In this document: positions 50,520 to 59,549 of the stretch, in pieces
Position numbering within the stretch: position 1 is the first letter of the stretch
Layout of the letters: each line of letters starts with the position of its first letter
DNA from: Planctomycetota bacterium
Lineage (GTDB): Bacteria > Planctomycetota > Planctomycetia > Gemmatales > Gemmataceae
Assembly (NCBI GenBank): GCA_016195405.1
Contig: JACPZP010000033.1
Location: 1-64,000 of the forward strand
Length of the DNA stretch: 64,000 bases
Direction: 5' to 3'
Made by a program: the position numbers and the translations under genes
The notes under the pieces: generated by a model
Seen by the model: only the letters and a program-made list of their open reading frames with translations
What the model was told of the DNA's origin: nothing
Database searches by the model: none

Positions 50520-53500
50520 TTATTTACCAAAGACTTCGCGAAATCCTCGCAGATGCGCGGTCAGCACTTCTTTGAGCCGCGCCGGCTGCAGGTGGTTTTC
50601 GTTCTGGAAGACAAGGTGCAACATGTCGCCGTTCTGTTTCCCGGAGATGCGCGGCGTCACGCCAAGGTTTTCGACCTGGCTCAAATTGAATTGTCCCTTC
50701 TTGCCGAGAAAGCGGCAATCGAGACCAAACGGATTCTTCGTCCCCCACTGCGCCCACCAGCGCGACACTCCAGGGACGCGTAAACCGATGAAGGCGCGAT
50801 TGTCCCAATGGATCTCCGCCTTGGGCTCGATGGAGCGAATAATGTCGAGGAGTTTCGACAAGAGACTTCGCTCCCAATGCATCTTGCGGCCCGGTGGAAA
50901 CCCCTTGTCGCCCAAGTGCCAGCGCTCGCCGTTGACCTTCCATGGCATGAGGTCTTCCGGCTTTGTTTGCATCCGCGTCAAATTCTGATTGAACGAGCGC
51001 ACGGCCTGGCTTAGGAACTCGCGAAATGCCGGCGTGTCGATCTCACTCAAGCGATGCACGAGCATCCACACTTCTTGCCACGGTCCCTTGCGGTTGGCGA
51101 CGTGAACGCGCGGCTCGTTGCCGTAGACTTCCACGCCTTCGGTGTTGTCCAGCGTTGGAATGCCGAGCCGGCGATCAAGCTCATCTTGCTTGAAAGTGTT
51201 CTTGCCGGCGCGGAAGACTAACCGGATCAGCCATTCCATGCCGGTGTGAGCGTGGAAAAACCAACCCTGGCTCTTTACTTTGGCCGCGATTTCAACGGTC
51301 GTGGGATGCTTCCAATTCGTTGCCGCGAACGCACCGGCTTCATGGATCATTTCCTCGACAAACGTGAGAACGCGCCCCTCCCAGCGGCACGGCTTACCCC
51401 GATGCGAAAGCCGCTGGCTGGTGTGCCAGAGCTTGCCGTCGGTCTCCCACGGCATGGCGCTGTCTTTGCCGACTTTTTCGAGTGGAACGTCGCCCTCGTT
51501 CTTCTTTTCGGAGATCAGCGGATCGTGGCGTGGCCGCTCTACGCGCGGTCCGGCGGCGAGCACGCCGGCGAGGAAGCGCGCCGTGTGCGATCCGTCATGC
51601 TCGGCAATCTGTTCGGGGGTTCCCGCGGCAACGACACTGCCGCCGCCGTCGCCTCCCTCCGGCCCCAGGTCAATAATCCAGTCTGCCGTCTTGATCACAT
51701 CGAGGTTGTGCTCGACGACGATCACCGTGTTGCCCATGTCTACGAGGCGATTCAGCACTTCCAACAGCTTGCGTATGTCATCAAAATGCAGGCCGGTTGT
51801 CGGCTCATCCAGAATGTAGAGCGTTCGTCCGGTGTTGGGCCGCGACAACTCCGCCGCAAGCTTGACCCGTTGCGCTTCACCGCCGGACAAGGTCGGCGCC
51901 GCCTGGCCGAGGGCGAGATAGTCGAGTCCAACATCTGACAGCGTCACCAGCACGCGGCGAATCTTCGGGATATTGCCGAATAACTCCAAGGCTTCGCTGA
52001 CCCGCATCCGCAAGACGTCGGCGATGCTCTTGCCCTTGTAGCGGACCGCCAAGGTCTCCGGATTGTAACGGCTTCCTTGACAGACGTCGCATTCGACCCA
52101 TACGTCGGGCAGGAAGTGCATCTCGATCTTCTTTTGGCCGTTGCCCTCGCAGGCCTCGCAGCGGCCGCCGGGCTTGTTGAAGCTGAAGCGTTTGGGCTGG
52201 TAGCCGCGGACGCGCGATTCGGGGAGCTGAGCGTAGAGCTGGCGGATCAGGTCGAAGACGCCGGTGTAAGTCGCCGGATTGGAGCTAGGCGAATTGCCGA
52301 GCGGATCTTGATCGACATTGATGACCTTGTCGATATTCTCAAGTCCGACGATCTCATCGTGGGCGCCGATCCTCACGCTCGCCCGGTGCAGCTTCTTGGC
52401 CAGAGCGGAATAAAGAATCTCGTGAATCAGCGAACTCTTGCCGGAGCCACTGACGCCGGTGACCACGATGAAAGAGCCGAGCGGAAACGATACGTCGATG
52501 TTCTTGAGGTTGTTTTGCCGGGCGCCTTTCACGACGAGCGTGCCACGAGAATCGTTTAGCGGGGAGCCGGAGGCGACCGCGGGCCCGGTCGCCTGCGGCT
52601 TCCCGCTAAACGATACAATGCGCCGATTTGTGGGGATGGGGATCGCCTTTTTGCCGCCGAGGTATTGGCCCGTCAGCGAGTTTTTCAAGCGGACGACCTG
52701 CTTGGGAGAGCCTTGAGCGGTGATCTCGCCGCCTTTGTCGCCGGCGCCGGGTCCGAAGTCGAGCAAATGGTCGGCAGCGGCGATGATCTCGCGATCGTGT
52801 TCGACCAATACCAGCGTGTTGCCGAGGTCACGCAGGTTCTCAAGCGCCTTAAGAAGCCGGCGGTTGTCGCGCGGGTGCAGGCCGATGGTCGGCTCATCGA
52901 GGACATAGAGCACGCCGGTCAAGCCGCTGCCGATCTGACTGGCAAGTCGAATGCGCTGTGACTCGCCGCCGGAGAGCGTAGGCGTGGGCCGGTTGAGCGT
53001 GACATAGTCGAGGCCAACGTCCACCAGAAACTGGAGGCGGTTCTTGATTTCGCGCAGGACCTCGCCCGCGATTCGTTGCTGGTCCTTTGACAACTTCAAC
53101 TCTTTGAAAAACGCACACGTCTTGCGAAGCGGCCAGCCGCCGATTTCGCCGATGGTGTTGTCGAGAAATCGGCACGCCGCGGAATCCTCACGAAGCCGGG
53201 AGCCTTGGCAGGTTGTGCAAGGGACGTCGCTGACCAGGTAATCGAGCTTGTGGCGATAGATGAAGCTGACGCGCGACGCTTCGGTCAGCGCCGGCATCAC
53301 TCCCTTGTATTGAAAAGACGTGCCGACGATCGCAGACGGGCTTTTCGTCTTTCGACGCGTCTTAGCAGACTCCTGGTCGAGCGGAATCCAAGCGTTTCCC
53401 GTGCCGTGCAGAATGATTCGTTGGTGACTGGGGTCCAGCTCTTGCCACGGTGTGTCGAGCGAGAAACCGGCGTGCTCTGCGAGGGCGAGAGCGAAGCGCG

Positions 53501-56500
53501 CGAAACCGCCGAGCGAGCCACCAGACGCAGCCGCTTGGGTGTTGGTCGCGCGCGAACGAACCGGTTGCGACCTGTCGCTCGCTCGGCGGTTTCGCGCCAA
53601 CTCTGGCCACGCCGTCAGCGCTCCTTCCTGCAGCGACAACTGCGGATCGCGAATCAATGCCGCCGGATTGGCTCCTTTCTGGAAGCCCAGACCCTCGCAG
53701 GCCGGGCACCAGCCGAGCGGACTGTTGAATGAAAAATGATGCGGGTTGAGCGGCTCGAAGCTTCGCCCACAGCGATCGCAGGCAAAATGCTGGCTGAACT
53801 TCTCGGATTTCCATTTCGGCTCCTCACGCTGGTCGTCGACGTGCGCGACGTGCATGACGCCCTGGCCTAAATCGAGCGCCGCCTCAACCGCGTCCGCCAG
53901 GCGGCCGCGCTGGCTATGCCGCACCACCAGGCGATCGACGACCACTTCCACCAAATGTTTGCGGCGATGATCGATTTGGGGCGGCTCATTGACGCTGTAA
54001 GAGTGCCCATCCACGCGCATCCGCACGAAGCCGGTGCGGCGGATTTCATCCCACAGGGCGTCGTATTTCTCCTGGCCGCGCCGCTCGACAGGCGCCAAGA
54101 GGTAGAGCTTCGTCCCTTCTGGTAAGTTCAGGATTTTCTCGATGATCTCATCGGCGGTCTGAGTTCCGATTGGTATCCGACAATCCGGGCAGTGCGGCTG
54201 GCCGAGCCGGGCGAAAAGAATCCGCAGGTAGTCGTAAATCTCCGTAACGGTGCCGACCGTCGAGCGCGGGCTCTTGCTCGTAGTTTGCTGTTCGATGCTG
54301 ATGGCGGGCGACAGGCCGCTGACGTGCTCCACCTTCGGTTTCTGCATCTGGCCGAGGAATTGGCGGGCATATGCGGAAAGCGATTCCACGTAGCGGCGTT
54401 GGCCTTCCGCGAAGATGGTGTCCAGAGCCAGCGAACTTTTGCCTGAGCCGCTCGGCCCGCAGCAGACGGTCATGCGGTCGCGTGGCAGCGCCACGTCGAT
54501 GTTCTTGAGGTTGTGCTGCTGCGCTCCCTTCACGACCAAGTGCGTCAGCGGTTCGCTCGGCTCGCTCCGCAGATCGGGCTTCTTGCCGTGAAGAACCTTG
54601 CCGTTCTTGCGATGCGGCGCCAGCACGGGCCGCAACGCCTGCCCTGTGAAAGAAAGTTTGCACGCCGCGACCTCCTCAGGCGTGCCGGCGCTGACGACAT
54701 TGCCGCCGCCGGCGCCGCCTTCCGGCCCCAAGTCAATGATCCAGTCTGCCGTCTTGACCACGTCGAGGTTGTGCTCAATCACAACGACCGTATTGCCGCC
54801 ATCGACAAACCCGTGCAGCACCTGAAGCAGCTTCTGGATGTCCGCGAAATGCAGGCCGGTCGTCGGTTCATCGAGAATGTAGAGCGTCTTGCCGGTGCTG
54901 CGCCGGCACAGCTCGCGCGCGAGTTTGATTCGCTGGGCTTCGCCGCCGGACAGGGTAGGGGAGGGCTGCCCGAGCTTGAGGTAGTCGAGGCCGACGTCGT
55001 GCAGGGTTTGCAGCATGTCGCGAATCTTCGGCACATTGGTGAAGTGCTCCAGCGCCTCTTGCACGTCCATTTCCAGAACGTCGCGAATGTTCTTGTCCTT
55101 GAAGCGAATTTGCAGCGTCTCGCGATTGAAGCGCCGGCCTTCGCAGACGGGACAGGTCACCCAGATGTCGGCCAGGAAATCCATTTCCAGGCGATTCGAG
55201 CCGTTGCCCTCGCACGCTTCGCAACGGCCGCCGGGCTTGTTGAAGCTGAATCGCCCCGGCTTGTAGCCTCGCACCTTGGCTTCGGACACCAAAGCATAGA
55301 GGTCGCGGATTTGATCGAAGACTTTGATGTAAGTCGCCGGGTTGGAGCGTGGCGTGCGACCGATCGGCGATTGGTCGATGTCGATCACCTTGTCGATTTG
55401 CTCCAAGCCGAGGATGGCGTCGTGGGCGCCGACTTGGTGCGGGGCAGGGGAGTCGTCGTTTTCATTCTCGGCGTCAGGTTCAGAGCGCGAAACCGCGGAG
55501 CGTCGATTCGTGGCCTCGCTTGGAGTTCGGAGTTTCTTGAGCGCGCCTTCTTTCAAGATGTCGTTGATGAGCGAGGATTTGCCGGACCCGCTGACGCCGG
55601 TGACACACACAAACAGCGCCAGCGGAATCTCGACGTCGATGTTCTTGAGGTTATTGTGCCGCGCCCCCTGGATGATGACCTGCTTGCCGTTCCGCGCTCG
55701 CCGCGTCTTGGGCACGACAATCTCCTGCTTCCCTGACAGAAACTGTCCGGTGACGCTGTTCGCATCCGCGAGAATGTCCGCGAAGCTCCCCGCCGACACG
55801 ACCTCGCCGCCGCGCACGCCCGGCCCAGGACCGAAATCGACGATGTAGTCGGCGGCCCGCATGGTGTCTTCGTCGTGCTCGACGACGAGGACCGTGTTTC
55901 CCATGTCGCGGAGTTTTTGCAAGCTTCGCAGAAGGCGGTCGTTGTCACGTTGATGCAGCCCGATGCTCGGCTCATCGAGGATATAGAGCACGCCGACGAG
56001 ACCCGAACCGATCTGGCCGGCAAGGCGAATGCGTTGCGTCTCGCCGCCCGAAAGGGTTGGGGCGCCCCGATCGAGCGACAGGTAGTGCAGACCGACGTTA
56101 AGCAGAAAGCCGATGCGGCCACGGATTTCCTTCAGCACTTCGCCGGCGATGATCTTCTGGACCGGTTCGAGGTTCTTTTCGAGTGGTCCGGACGCTGGAT
56201 CGAGCCATTTCGCAAGATCGCCGAGCGGCATCGCCGCCACTTCGATCAGCGTCTTGCCGCCGACGCGCACCGCCCGAGCCTGGGGATTGAGCCGATATCC
56301 ATGGCAAGTCGGACAGCGCACCATGCGCATGTATTTTTCAAGTTGAAGGCGTCTTGGCCCCGCGGCTGTTTTCTTGAAGCTGGAGAGCAGTTGGGGAACG
56401 ATCCCTTCCCACTTGTCGCCGTGCTTCCAGACCGCGCCGCCGCGCATGCGCCACTCGAAGGTGATGTGTCGATCGCCGGCGCCTTTCAAAAGCCAATCTT

Positions 56501-56822
56501 GATGCGTAGCAGGCAACTTTTTCCAGGGCTTTTTGAGATCAATGCCCAACGTGTCCGCCACGCCTTCAAAGATGTGCTTCCGCCAACGCCCCATGCCACG
56601 GAGCGCTCCTACCAGCGGAATGGCGCCTTCGTAAAAGCTCAGCGCGGAGTCGGGAATCAGCAAATCGGAGTCAAACGTGTAGCGCGTGCCGAGGCCGTCG
56701 CAATCCGGGCACATGCCGTGCGGGCTGTTGAAGCTGAATAGCTGTGGGCTGGGCGGTTCGTAGCTCCGGTCGCAATGTGTGCAGGCGTAATGGGCGCTTA
56801 GCAGGATATCGTTCAGCCGCAC
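50520..56822 (-). CDS. uvrA: Giant tandem UvrA-like protein, main part
   Basis: 2100 residues from a GTG at 56822, holding the rest of UvrA copy 1 and all of copy 2. Copy 1 starts at its zinc finger (CTHC...CPDC), with ABC signature LSGGETQRIRLAGQ near 257 and Walker [16 protein letters not shown] near 415. Copy 2 begins near 765 with [16 protein letters not shown], another CPDC finger, signatures LSGGESQRIRLA and LSGGEAQRVKLAAEL and Walker [16 protein letters not shown]. After about 1775 come two copies of an extra domain starting MPWETDGKLWH and MPWKVNGERWH, not seen in E. coli UvrA. Two palindromes (52551-52614, 53498-53597) lie in frame in linkers. Predicted role: DNA damage recognition as a built-in dimer. 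The start is uncertain because the N-terminal piece is in another frame. Confidence 0.85.
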   Translation of the reverse strand: MRLNDILLSAHYACTHCDRSYEPPSPQLFSFNSPHGMCPDCDGLGTRYTFDSDLLIPDSALSFYEGAIPLVGALRGMGRWRKHIFEGVADTLGIDLKKPWKKLPATHQDWLLKGAGDRHITFEWRMRGGAVWKHGDKWEGIVPQLLSSFKKTAAGPRRLQLEKYMRMVRCPTCHGYRLNPQARAVRVGGKTLIEVAAMPLGDLAKWLDPASGPLEKNLEPVQKIIAGEVLKEIRGRIGFLLNVGLHYLSLDRGAPTLSGGETQRIRLAGQIGSGLVGVLYILDEPSIGLHQRDNDRLLRSLQKLRDMGNTVLVVEHDEDTMRAADYIVDFGPGPGVRGGEVVSAGSFADILADANSVTGQFLSGKQEIVVPKTRRARNGKQVIIQGARHNNLKNIDVEIPLALFVCVTGVSGSGKSSLINDILKEGALKKLRTPSEATNRRSAVSRSEPDAENENDDSPAPHQVGAHDAILGLEQIDKVIDIDQSPIGRTPRSNPATYIKVFDQIRDLYALVSEAKVRGYKPGRFSFNKPGGRCEACEGNGSNRLEMDFLADIWVTCPVCEGRRFNRETLQIRFKDKNIRDVLEMDVQEALEHFTNVPKIRDMLQTLHDVGLDYLKLGQPSPTLSGGEAQRIKLARELCRRSTGKTLYILDEPTTGLHFADIQKLLQVLHGFVDGGNTVVVIEHNLDVVKTADWIIDLGPEGGAGGGNVVSAGTPEEVAACKLSFTGQALRPVLAPHRKNGKVLHGKKPDLRSEPSEPLTHLVVKGAQQHNLKNIDVALPRDRMTVCCGPSGSGKSSLALDTIFAEGQRRYVESLSAYARQFLGQMQKPKVEHVSGLSPAISIEQQTTSKSPRSTVGTVTEIYDYLRILFARLGQPHCPDCRIPIGTQTADEIIEKILNLPEGTKLYLLAPVERRGQEKYDALWDEIRRTGFVRMRVDGHSYSVNEPPQIDHRRKHLVEVVVDRLVVRHSQRGRLADAVEAALDLGQGVMHVAHVDDQREEPKWKSEKFSQHFACDRCGRSFEPLNPHHFSFNSPLGWCPACEGLGFQKGANPAALIRDPQLSLQEGALTAWPELARNRRASDRSQPVRSRATNTQAAASGGSLGGFARFALALAEHAGFSLDTPWQELDPSHQRIILHGTGNAWIPLDQESAKTRRKTKSPSAIVGTSFQYKGVMPALTEASRVSFIYRHKLDYLVSDVPCTTCQGSRLREDSAACRFLDNTIGEIGGWPLRKTCAFFKELKLSKDQQRIAGEVLREIKNRLQFLVDVGLDYVTLNRPTPTLSGGESQRIRLASQIGSGLTGVLYVLDEPTIGLHPRDNRRLLKALENLRDLGNTLVLVEHDREIIAAADHLLDFGPGAGDKGGEITAQGSPKQVVRLKNSLTGQYLGGKKAIPIPTNRRIVSFSGKPQATGPAVASGSPLNDSRGTLVVKGARQNNLKNIDVSFPLGSFIVVTGVSGSGKSSLIHEILYSALAKKLHRASVRIGAHDEIVGLENIDKVINVDQDPLGNSPSSNPATYTGVFDLIRQLYAQLPESRVRGYQPKRFSFNKPGGRCEACEGNGQKKIEMHFLPDVWVECDVCQGSRYNPETLAVRYKGKSIADVLRMRVSEALELFGNIPKIRRVLVTLSDVGLDYLALGQAAPTLSGGEAQRVKLAAELSRPNTGRTLYILDEPTTGLHFDDIRKLLEVLNRLVDMGNTVIVVEHNLDVIKTADWIIDLGPEGGDGGGSVVAAGTPEQIAEHDGSHTARFLAGVLAAGPRVERPRHDPLISEKKNEGDVPLEKVGKDSAMPWETDGKLWHTSQRLSHRGKPCRWEGRVLTFVEEMIHEAGAFAATNWKHPTTVEIAAKVKSQGWFFHAHTGMEWLIRLVFRAGKNTFKQDELDRRLGIPTLDNTEGVEVYGNEPRVHVANRKGPWQEVWMLVHRLSEIDTPAFREFLSQAVRSFNQNLTRMQTKPEDLMPWKVNGERWHLGDKGFPPGRKMHWERSLLSKLLDIIRSIEPKAEIHWDNRAFIGLRVPGVSRWWAQWGTKNPFGLDCRFLGKKGQFNLSQVENLGVTPRISGKQNGDMLHLVFQNENHLQPARLKEVLTAHLRGFREVFGK
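52551..52614. repeat. Palindrome inside uvrA, 29-nt arms
   Basis: 52551-52579 and 52586-52614 pair at 27 of 29 positions (atcgtttagcgg-gagcc...). It keeps the uvrA frame and is translated as a Gly/Pro/Ala/Ser linker (FSGKPQATGPAVASGSPLND). It resembles the intergenic palindromes (tttagc...ggctaaa). Confidence 0.75.
53498..53597. repeat. Palindrome inside uvrA, 21-nt perfect arms
   Basis: 53498-53518 (gcgcgaaaccgccgagcgagc) and 53577-53597 are exact inverted copies. The 100-base insert is in frame and reads as an Arg/Ala/Ser-rich insertion (RRASDRSQPVRSRATNTQAA) in UvrA copy 2. Confidence 0.75.
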
Positions 56823-56827
56823 CTCGT

Positions 56828-57565
56828 TTAGCCGCGAGATTCACTCGATTCCGGCGCGATGATGACGTTTCCTTCGCCGTGGACCAGCGCTTGATCGACG
56901 GCTTCGGCCAGGCGCGGACGCACTTTCGGCTCCAGCGTCAAGCGGTCGATGACGATCTCAATGTTGTGTTTAATCTTGCGGTCGAGCTTCAGATCGTCCG
57001 TGAGCCGGACGGTTTGGCCGTCGACGCGGGCACGCAAGAAGCCGCGCTTGAGCATGTCCTGGAAGAGGTCCTTGTATTCACCCTTTTGGCCGCGAATGAC
57101 AGGGGCCAGCACCAGGAAGCGCGTCCCTTCTGGCAGGGCAAGGATGCGGGCCAGGATTTGCTCGCGCGTCTGGGCAGTGATCGGCCGGCCGCATTGCGGG
57201 CAGTGTCCCTGACCGACCCGCGCGAACAGGACGCGAAGGTAATCGTGGATTTCAGTGATGGTGCCGACAGTCGAGCGCGGGTTCTTCCCAGCCGACTTCT
57301 GCTGAATGCTGATCGACGGCGACAGGCCGGCGAGATAATCGACATCCGGCTTCTGAAGCTGCCCCAAGAACTGCCGCGCGTAGGCGGACAGCGATTCGAC
57401 GTAGCGGCGTTGTCCCTCGGCGTAGAGCGTGTCGAAGGCGAGGGAACTTTTGCCAGAGCCGCTGACGCCGGTGAAGACAATCAAACGGTTTCGGGGCAGT
57501 TCAAGATCGACGTTGCGAAGATTGTGCTCGCGGGCGCCGCGAATGACGATGCGATTGTTGTCCAT
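56828..57565 (-). pseudogene. uvrA: UvrA N-terminal segment, separated from the main part by a stop
   Basis: 245 residues from ATG 57565 ([27 protein letters not shown]). It contains the first Walker [56 protein letters not shown], a CPQC finger pair half and the UvrB-binding-like segment. It ends SSESRG with TAA at 56828-56830, and the next UvrA sequence starts in another frame eight bases later. The break contains ctcgcggctaaac, which is the end of the tttagccgcgag palindrome family. Either a small repeat fragment inserted and shifted the frame, or the two pieces are made separately; read errors are also possible. Confidence 0.75.
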
Positions 57566-57616
57566 GCCGCATGGGAGCCACGTGGGACATTCGAAGGGCA
57601 AAAGGTTAGTTTACGA

Positions 57617-57684
57617 GAAGCGGTTTCAAAAGGGGGACAGGACCTGTGATTCTAGAGGTCCTGTCCCCGTTTTGAAACCGCTTC
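57617..57684. repeat. REP palindrome with 29-nt arms upstream of uvrA
   Basis: 57617-57645 and 57656-57684 pair at 28 of 29 positions (gaagcggtttcaaaa-ggggacaggacct). It lies 16 bases upstream of the longest uvrA frame and 120 bases before the sigma gene, between the two divergent transcription units. A half-copy is present at 44805-44834. Confidence 0.8.
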
Positions 57685-57806
57685 TAAGCCCGCGCGACGA
57701 TGCAAATCCAGAGCTAATATGATAAGCGGGCACTGCTTTCGTTTTTTGGGCTTTCGTTTTTGGGAACGAAGGCAAAGCGTTTGCGTCCAAGAACCAGCGG
57801 CCAATC

Positions 57807-58382
57807 GTGAACCGCGACGATCAACGGCTGATTGCGGAGTGCTTGGAGGGCCGGACAGAGGCGTTTGGGGGACTTGTAGAGCGTTACCACGAAAGGCTTT
57901 ACAACACGGTGCTGCGGCTTCTCGATCATGCCGAGGATGCCCGCGACGTGGTTCAAGAGGCCTTTCTGAGCGCTTACCAGTCTCTTGAATCGTTCAAGGG
58001 CGACTCGCAGTTTTTTACCTGGCTTTACCGCATTGCCGTCAACACCGCCATCAGTCTGAAGCGCAAGCAGAAGATCGTGTTGCGGCTGCACACGGGAGGT
58101 GAGGGCGGGGCAGCGGAACCGACCGATCATTCCAATGTCAGCAAGCCGGGCCATGGAATCGAAATGGCCGAGGAAGAGAAACGCGTGCACCAGGCCCTAA
58201 GCCGGTTGTCGCCGGAGCATCGAGCCGTGCTGGTCATGAAGGACATGGAAGGTCGAAAGTACGAAGAAATGGCGGAAACCCTAGGCGTCCCGGTCGGCAC
58301 AATCCGCAGCCGATTGCATCGAGCACGCTTGGAGCTTCGCGAACTGTTGCTACAGAAACAGGATCAAACGCATAAGGGATAG
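57807..58382 (+). CDS. ECF sigma factor (RpoE-like)
   Basis: 191 residues from a GTG start (57807). Region 2: ECLEGRTEAFGGLVERYHERLYNTVLRLLDHAEDARDVVQEAFLSAYQSLESFKGDSQFFTWLYRIAVN; region 4: ALSRLSPEHRAVLVMKDMEGRKYEEMAETLGVPVGTIRSRLHRARLELRELL. Both are complete RpoE-type. The next gene, 8 bases on, encodes a membrane anti-sigma factor, so the sigma factor is held inactive until a signal arrives. Confidence 0.92.
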   Translation: MNRDDQRLIAECLEGRTEAFGGLVERYHERLYNTVLRLLDHAEDARDVVQEAFLSAYQSLESFKGDSQFFTWLYRIAVNTAISLKRKQKIVLRLHTGGEGGAAEPTDHSNVSKPGHGIEMAEEEKRVHQALSRLSPEHRAVLVMKDMEGRKYEEMAETLGVPVGTIRSRLHRARLELRELLLQKQDQTHKG

Positions 58383-58389
58383 CGCGCCC

Positions 58390-59400
58390 ATGACTCTCTC
58401 GGAACAAGATCTGGAGCTTCTGACCGCTTTCGTGGATGGCGAGATGACAAGTCGCCAACGAAAGGCGGCTTTGCGCTTGCTCAACGAATCCTCGGAAGCG
58501 CGCTCGATCTTGGGGGACCTTCAGGAAAACGCTCATCGCCTCAAAGCATTGCCGCCGCATAAACTCGACCCTCAGTTCGTAAGCGACGTAATGGCCGGTG
58601 TAGAGCGGCAAGGCACTCGCAAGTCGGTCCGGGCGCGCGTTGTGCGCCGGCTTCCGCGTTGGGTGAAGTTCTCTGCTGCCGCGGCCTGCTTGCTGTTGAT
58701 CGTAGGCGGCACTTACTTCGCAACTCGGAATGGCGACCACAATTCGAGCGGGATCGACGAGAAAGGCAGCGTGCGTCTTGCATTCGCGGAAGTGGGCAGC
58801 GAAGGCAAGCAGCAACTCTTGGCTCGAAAACTAAGCACGGGTAACGCCGTGAATCTTTCATTCCGAGTGAAAAACAACAGCCAGGCGGTCAACCGCCTGA
58901 CCGACGCTTTGGAAGGCGCCGGCGTGCGCACGGTCATCGATCCGCGGGCCCGCACCCAACTCAAGAAAGAACAGGGCGTGGTGCAGTACGTGGTCTATGC
59001 GGAGAATCTCAAGCCCGGCGAGGTGCAAGGGCTCTTGAGACAACTCGCTTCCGAGGAACTCAAGACGCCGCGCAAGCGCACTTTCGAATCGCTCGAGGTC
59101 TCGGATGTCTCACGAGAAGACCGCCACATGCTTTCCGGCCTGCTCGGCATGGATCCCTTGGATAACCAGACCGCAAAGCTAGAGGAGAAGAAGCTTTTTG
59201 ACGCTTTTCCGATCGATGCCGCCAAGGACAAAACAGGCGAGCCGGCGAGCATGTACACGCCGCCGGAGCGCTTCGCGGTCATCTTGACAAATACGGGCGG
59301 GGAAGGGGGGTTGTCGCCGGAGATCAAATCCTTCCTGGCTCAACGCAAGGCCCAGCGGCCCGGCACCGTTCAAGTCCTCATGGTCATCTCCAGCGTTTAG
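58390..59400 (+). CDS. Membrane anti-sigma factor with large C-terminal domain
   Basis: 336 residues. The N-terminal about 70 residues (LELLTAFVDGEMTSRQRKAALRLLNESSEARSILGDLQENAHRLKAL) match the zinc-less anti-sigma/DUF zf-HC2-like region. A transmembrane helix follows near 100-117 (FSAAAACLLLIVGGTYFAT). The outer 200 residues are beta/alpha (VNLSFRVKNNSQAVNRLTDALEGAG; VVQYVVYAENLKPGEVQGLLRQLA), perhaps a sensor. It is coupled to the sigma gene by an 8-base gap. Confidence 0.8.
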   Translation: MTLSEQDLELLTAFVDGEMTSRQRKAALRLLNESSEARSILGDLQENAHRLKALPPHKLDPQFVSDVMAGVERQGTRKSVRARVVRRLPRWVKFSAAAACLLLIVGGTYFATRNGDHNSSGIDEKGSVRLAFAEVGSEGKQQLLARKLSTGNAVNLSFRVKNNSQAVNRLTDALEGAGVRTVIDPRARTQLKKEQGVVQYVVYAENLKPGEVQGLLRQLASEELKTPRKRTFESLEVSDVSREDRHMLSGLLGMDPLDNQTAKLEEKKLFDAFPIDAAKDKTGEPASMYTPPERFAVILTNTGGEGGLSPEIKSFLAQRKAQRPGTVQVLMVISSV

Positions 59401-59549
59401 CCCGCAACGGCGAGCGTCGCGGCGTAAGCGCGACGTGTCGTGCGCTCGAAACGCGCCCGCTTGTTGTTAGCCGCGGTTTTTGTTACAAATTCCCTTTGCA
59501 CACACCTTTTGGTGCACATCTTCGGTGCACTTTCGCGGAGCGCGTCGCG

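Noticed and set aside
54513..55736. 407-codon frame antisense to uvrA
   Set aside because: Shadow of the GC-rich UvrA frame; no independent motif.
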